Source: Prorocentrum cordatum (Eukaryota > Sar > Dinophyceae > Prorocentrales > Prorocentraceae). From it: DNA of 34,251 bases. The notes under the pieces are model-generated. The model saw only the letters and a program-made list of their open reading frames with translations, ran no database searches and had not been told where the DNA came from. The translations under genes were made by a program, and so were the position numbers. Below, one piece after another: positions 34,201-34,251 of this stretch; the stretch's first letter is position 1, and each line of letters begins with the position of its first letter. The stretch spans positions 417,733 through 451,983 of the forward strand of contig CAUYUJ010012781.1 of the NCBI GenBank assembly GCA_963575745.1. The letters run 5' to 3'.

Positions 34201-34251
34201 TCCACATCGTGACCCGGGCGTTGAGGGAGCCTGGGTTCGCAGCAAAGCGGC

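Noticed and set aside
1-34251. Spliced-leader gene, tRNA, 5S or other rRNA, U-snRNA
   Set aside because: I looked for the dinoflagellate spliced-leader core and for tRNA-like or rRNA-like words and found none. A covariance-model scan could still find a diverged RNA gene.

Overview
The window looks like nuclear DNA from a dinoflagellate. The evidence is a GC-rich, repeat-saturated sequence with very long trinucleotide arrays, a TTTAGGG-type telomere-like seed, exons separated by kilobase repeat-filled introns with a probable GC-AG boundary, and a tyrosine-recombinase (YR) retrotransposon. A core-dinophyte host such as Prorocentrum or Polarella is my inference. No rRNA, tRNA, spliced-leader gene or CRISPR array was recognised. 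Most long open frames are artefacts of GC-rich repeats.

Layout. 1-9.6 kb: repeats, namely TCC/GGA tracts, a 15-bp array, an 0.8-kb ACG array, an 8-bp CTATAGGG array grown from two TTTAGGG units, and several inverted-repeat elements. These include three of the four copies of a ~185-bp element with hairpins at both ends and an 8.5-8.8 kb element with 28-bp terminal inverted repeats. 9.6-15.1 kb: the minus strand carries two short exons that together read as the N-terminal signature of ribosomal protein bL9, separated by a 3.1-kb intron made of CAT/CAC microsatellites and dispersed repeats. 15.7-28.4 kb: a ~12.1-kb YR retrotransposon on the minus strand, inserted inside a GGA microsatellite. 28.4-34.25 kb: a possible exon, a small inverted-repeat element, several copies of a CCAAGAGG-rich repeat family including a ~1-kb tandem duplication, more GGA tracts and simple repeats.

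The retrotransposon is the main system here. On the minus strand it reads A1 - ORF0 (hydrophobic) - ORF1 (Gag-like) - pol (reverse transcriptase and RNase H) - a very large Ser/Arg/Ala-rich ORF holding a J-domain-like segment and ending in the N-terminal domain of a tyrosine recombinase - the YR catalytic domain - B1 - A2 - B2. The A (55 bp, identical) and B (157 bp, one mismatch) repeats form the split direct repeat arrangement known from Ngaro/PAT-like members of the DIRS order. ORF0, ORF1 and pol are joined by stop/start contacts of a few bases, which suggests termination-reinitiation. The copy is damaged: pol needs two frame changes, and a ~1.58-kb block of repeat DNA splits the recombinase between its two domains.

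All assignments were made by eye from motifs. No database search was run.
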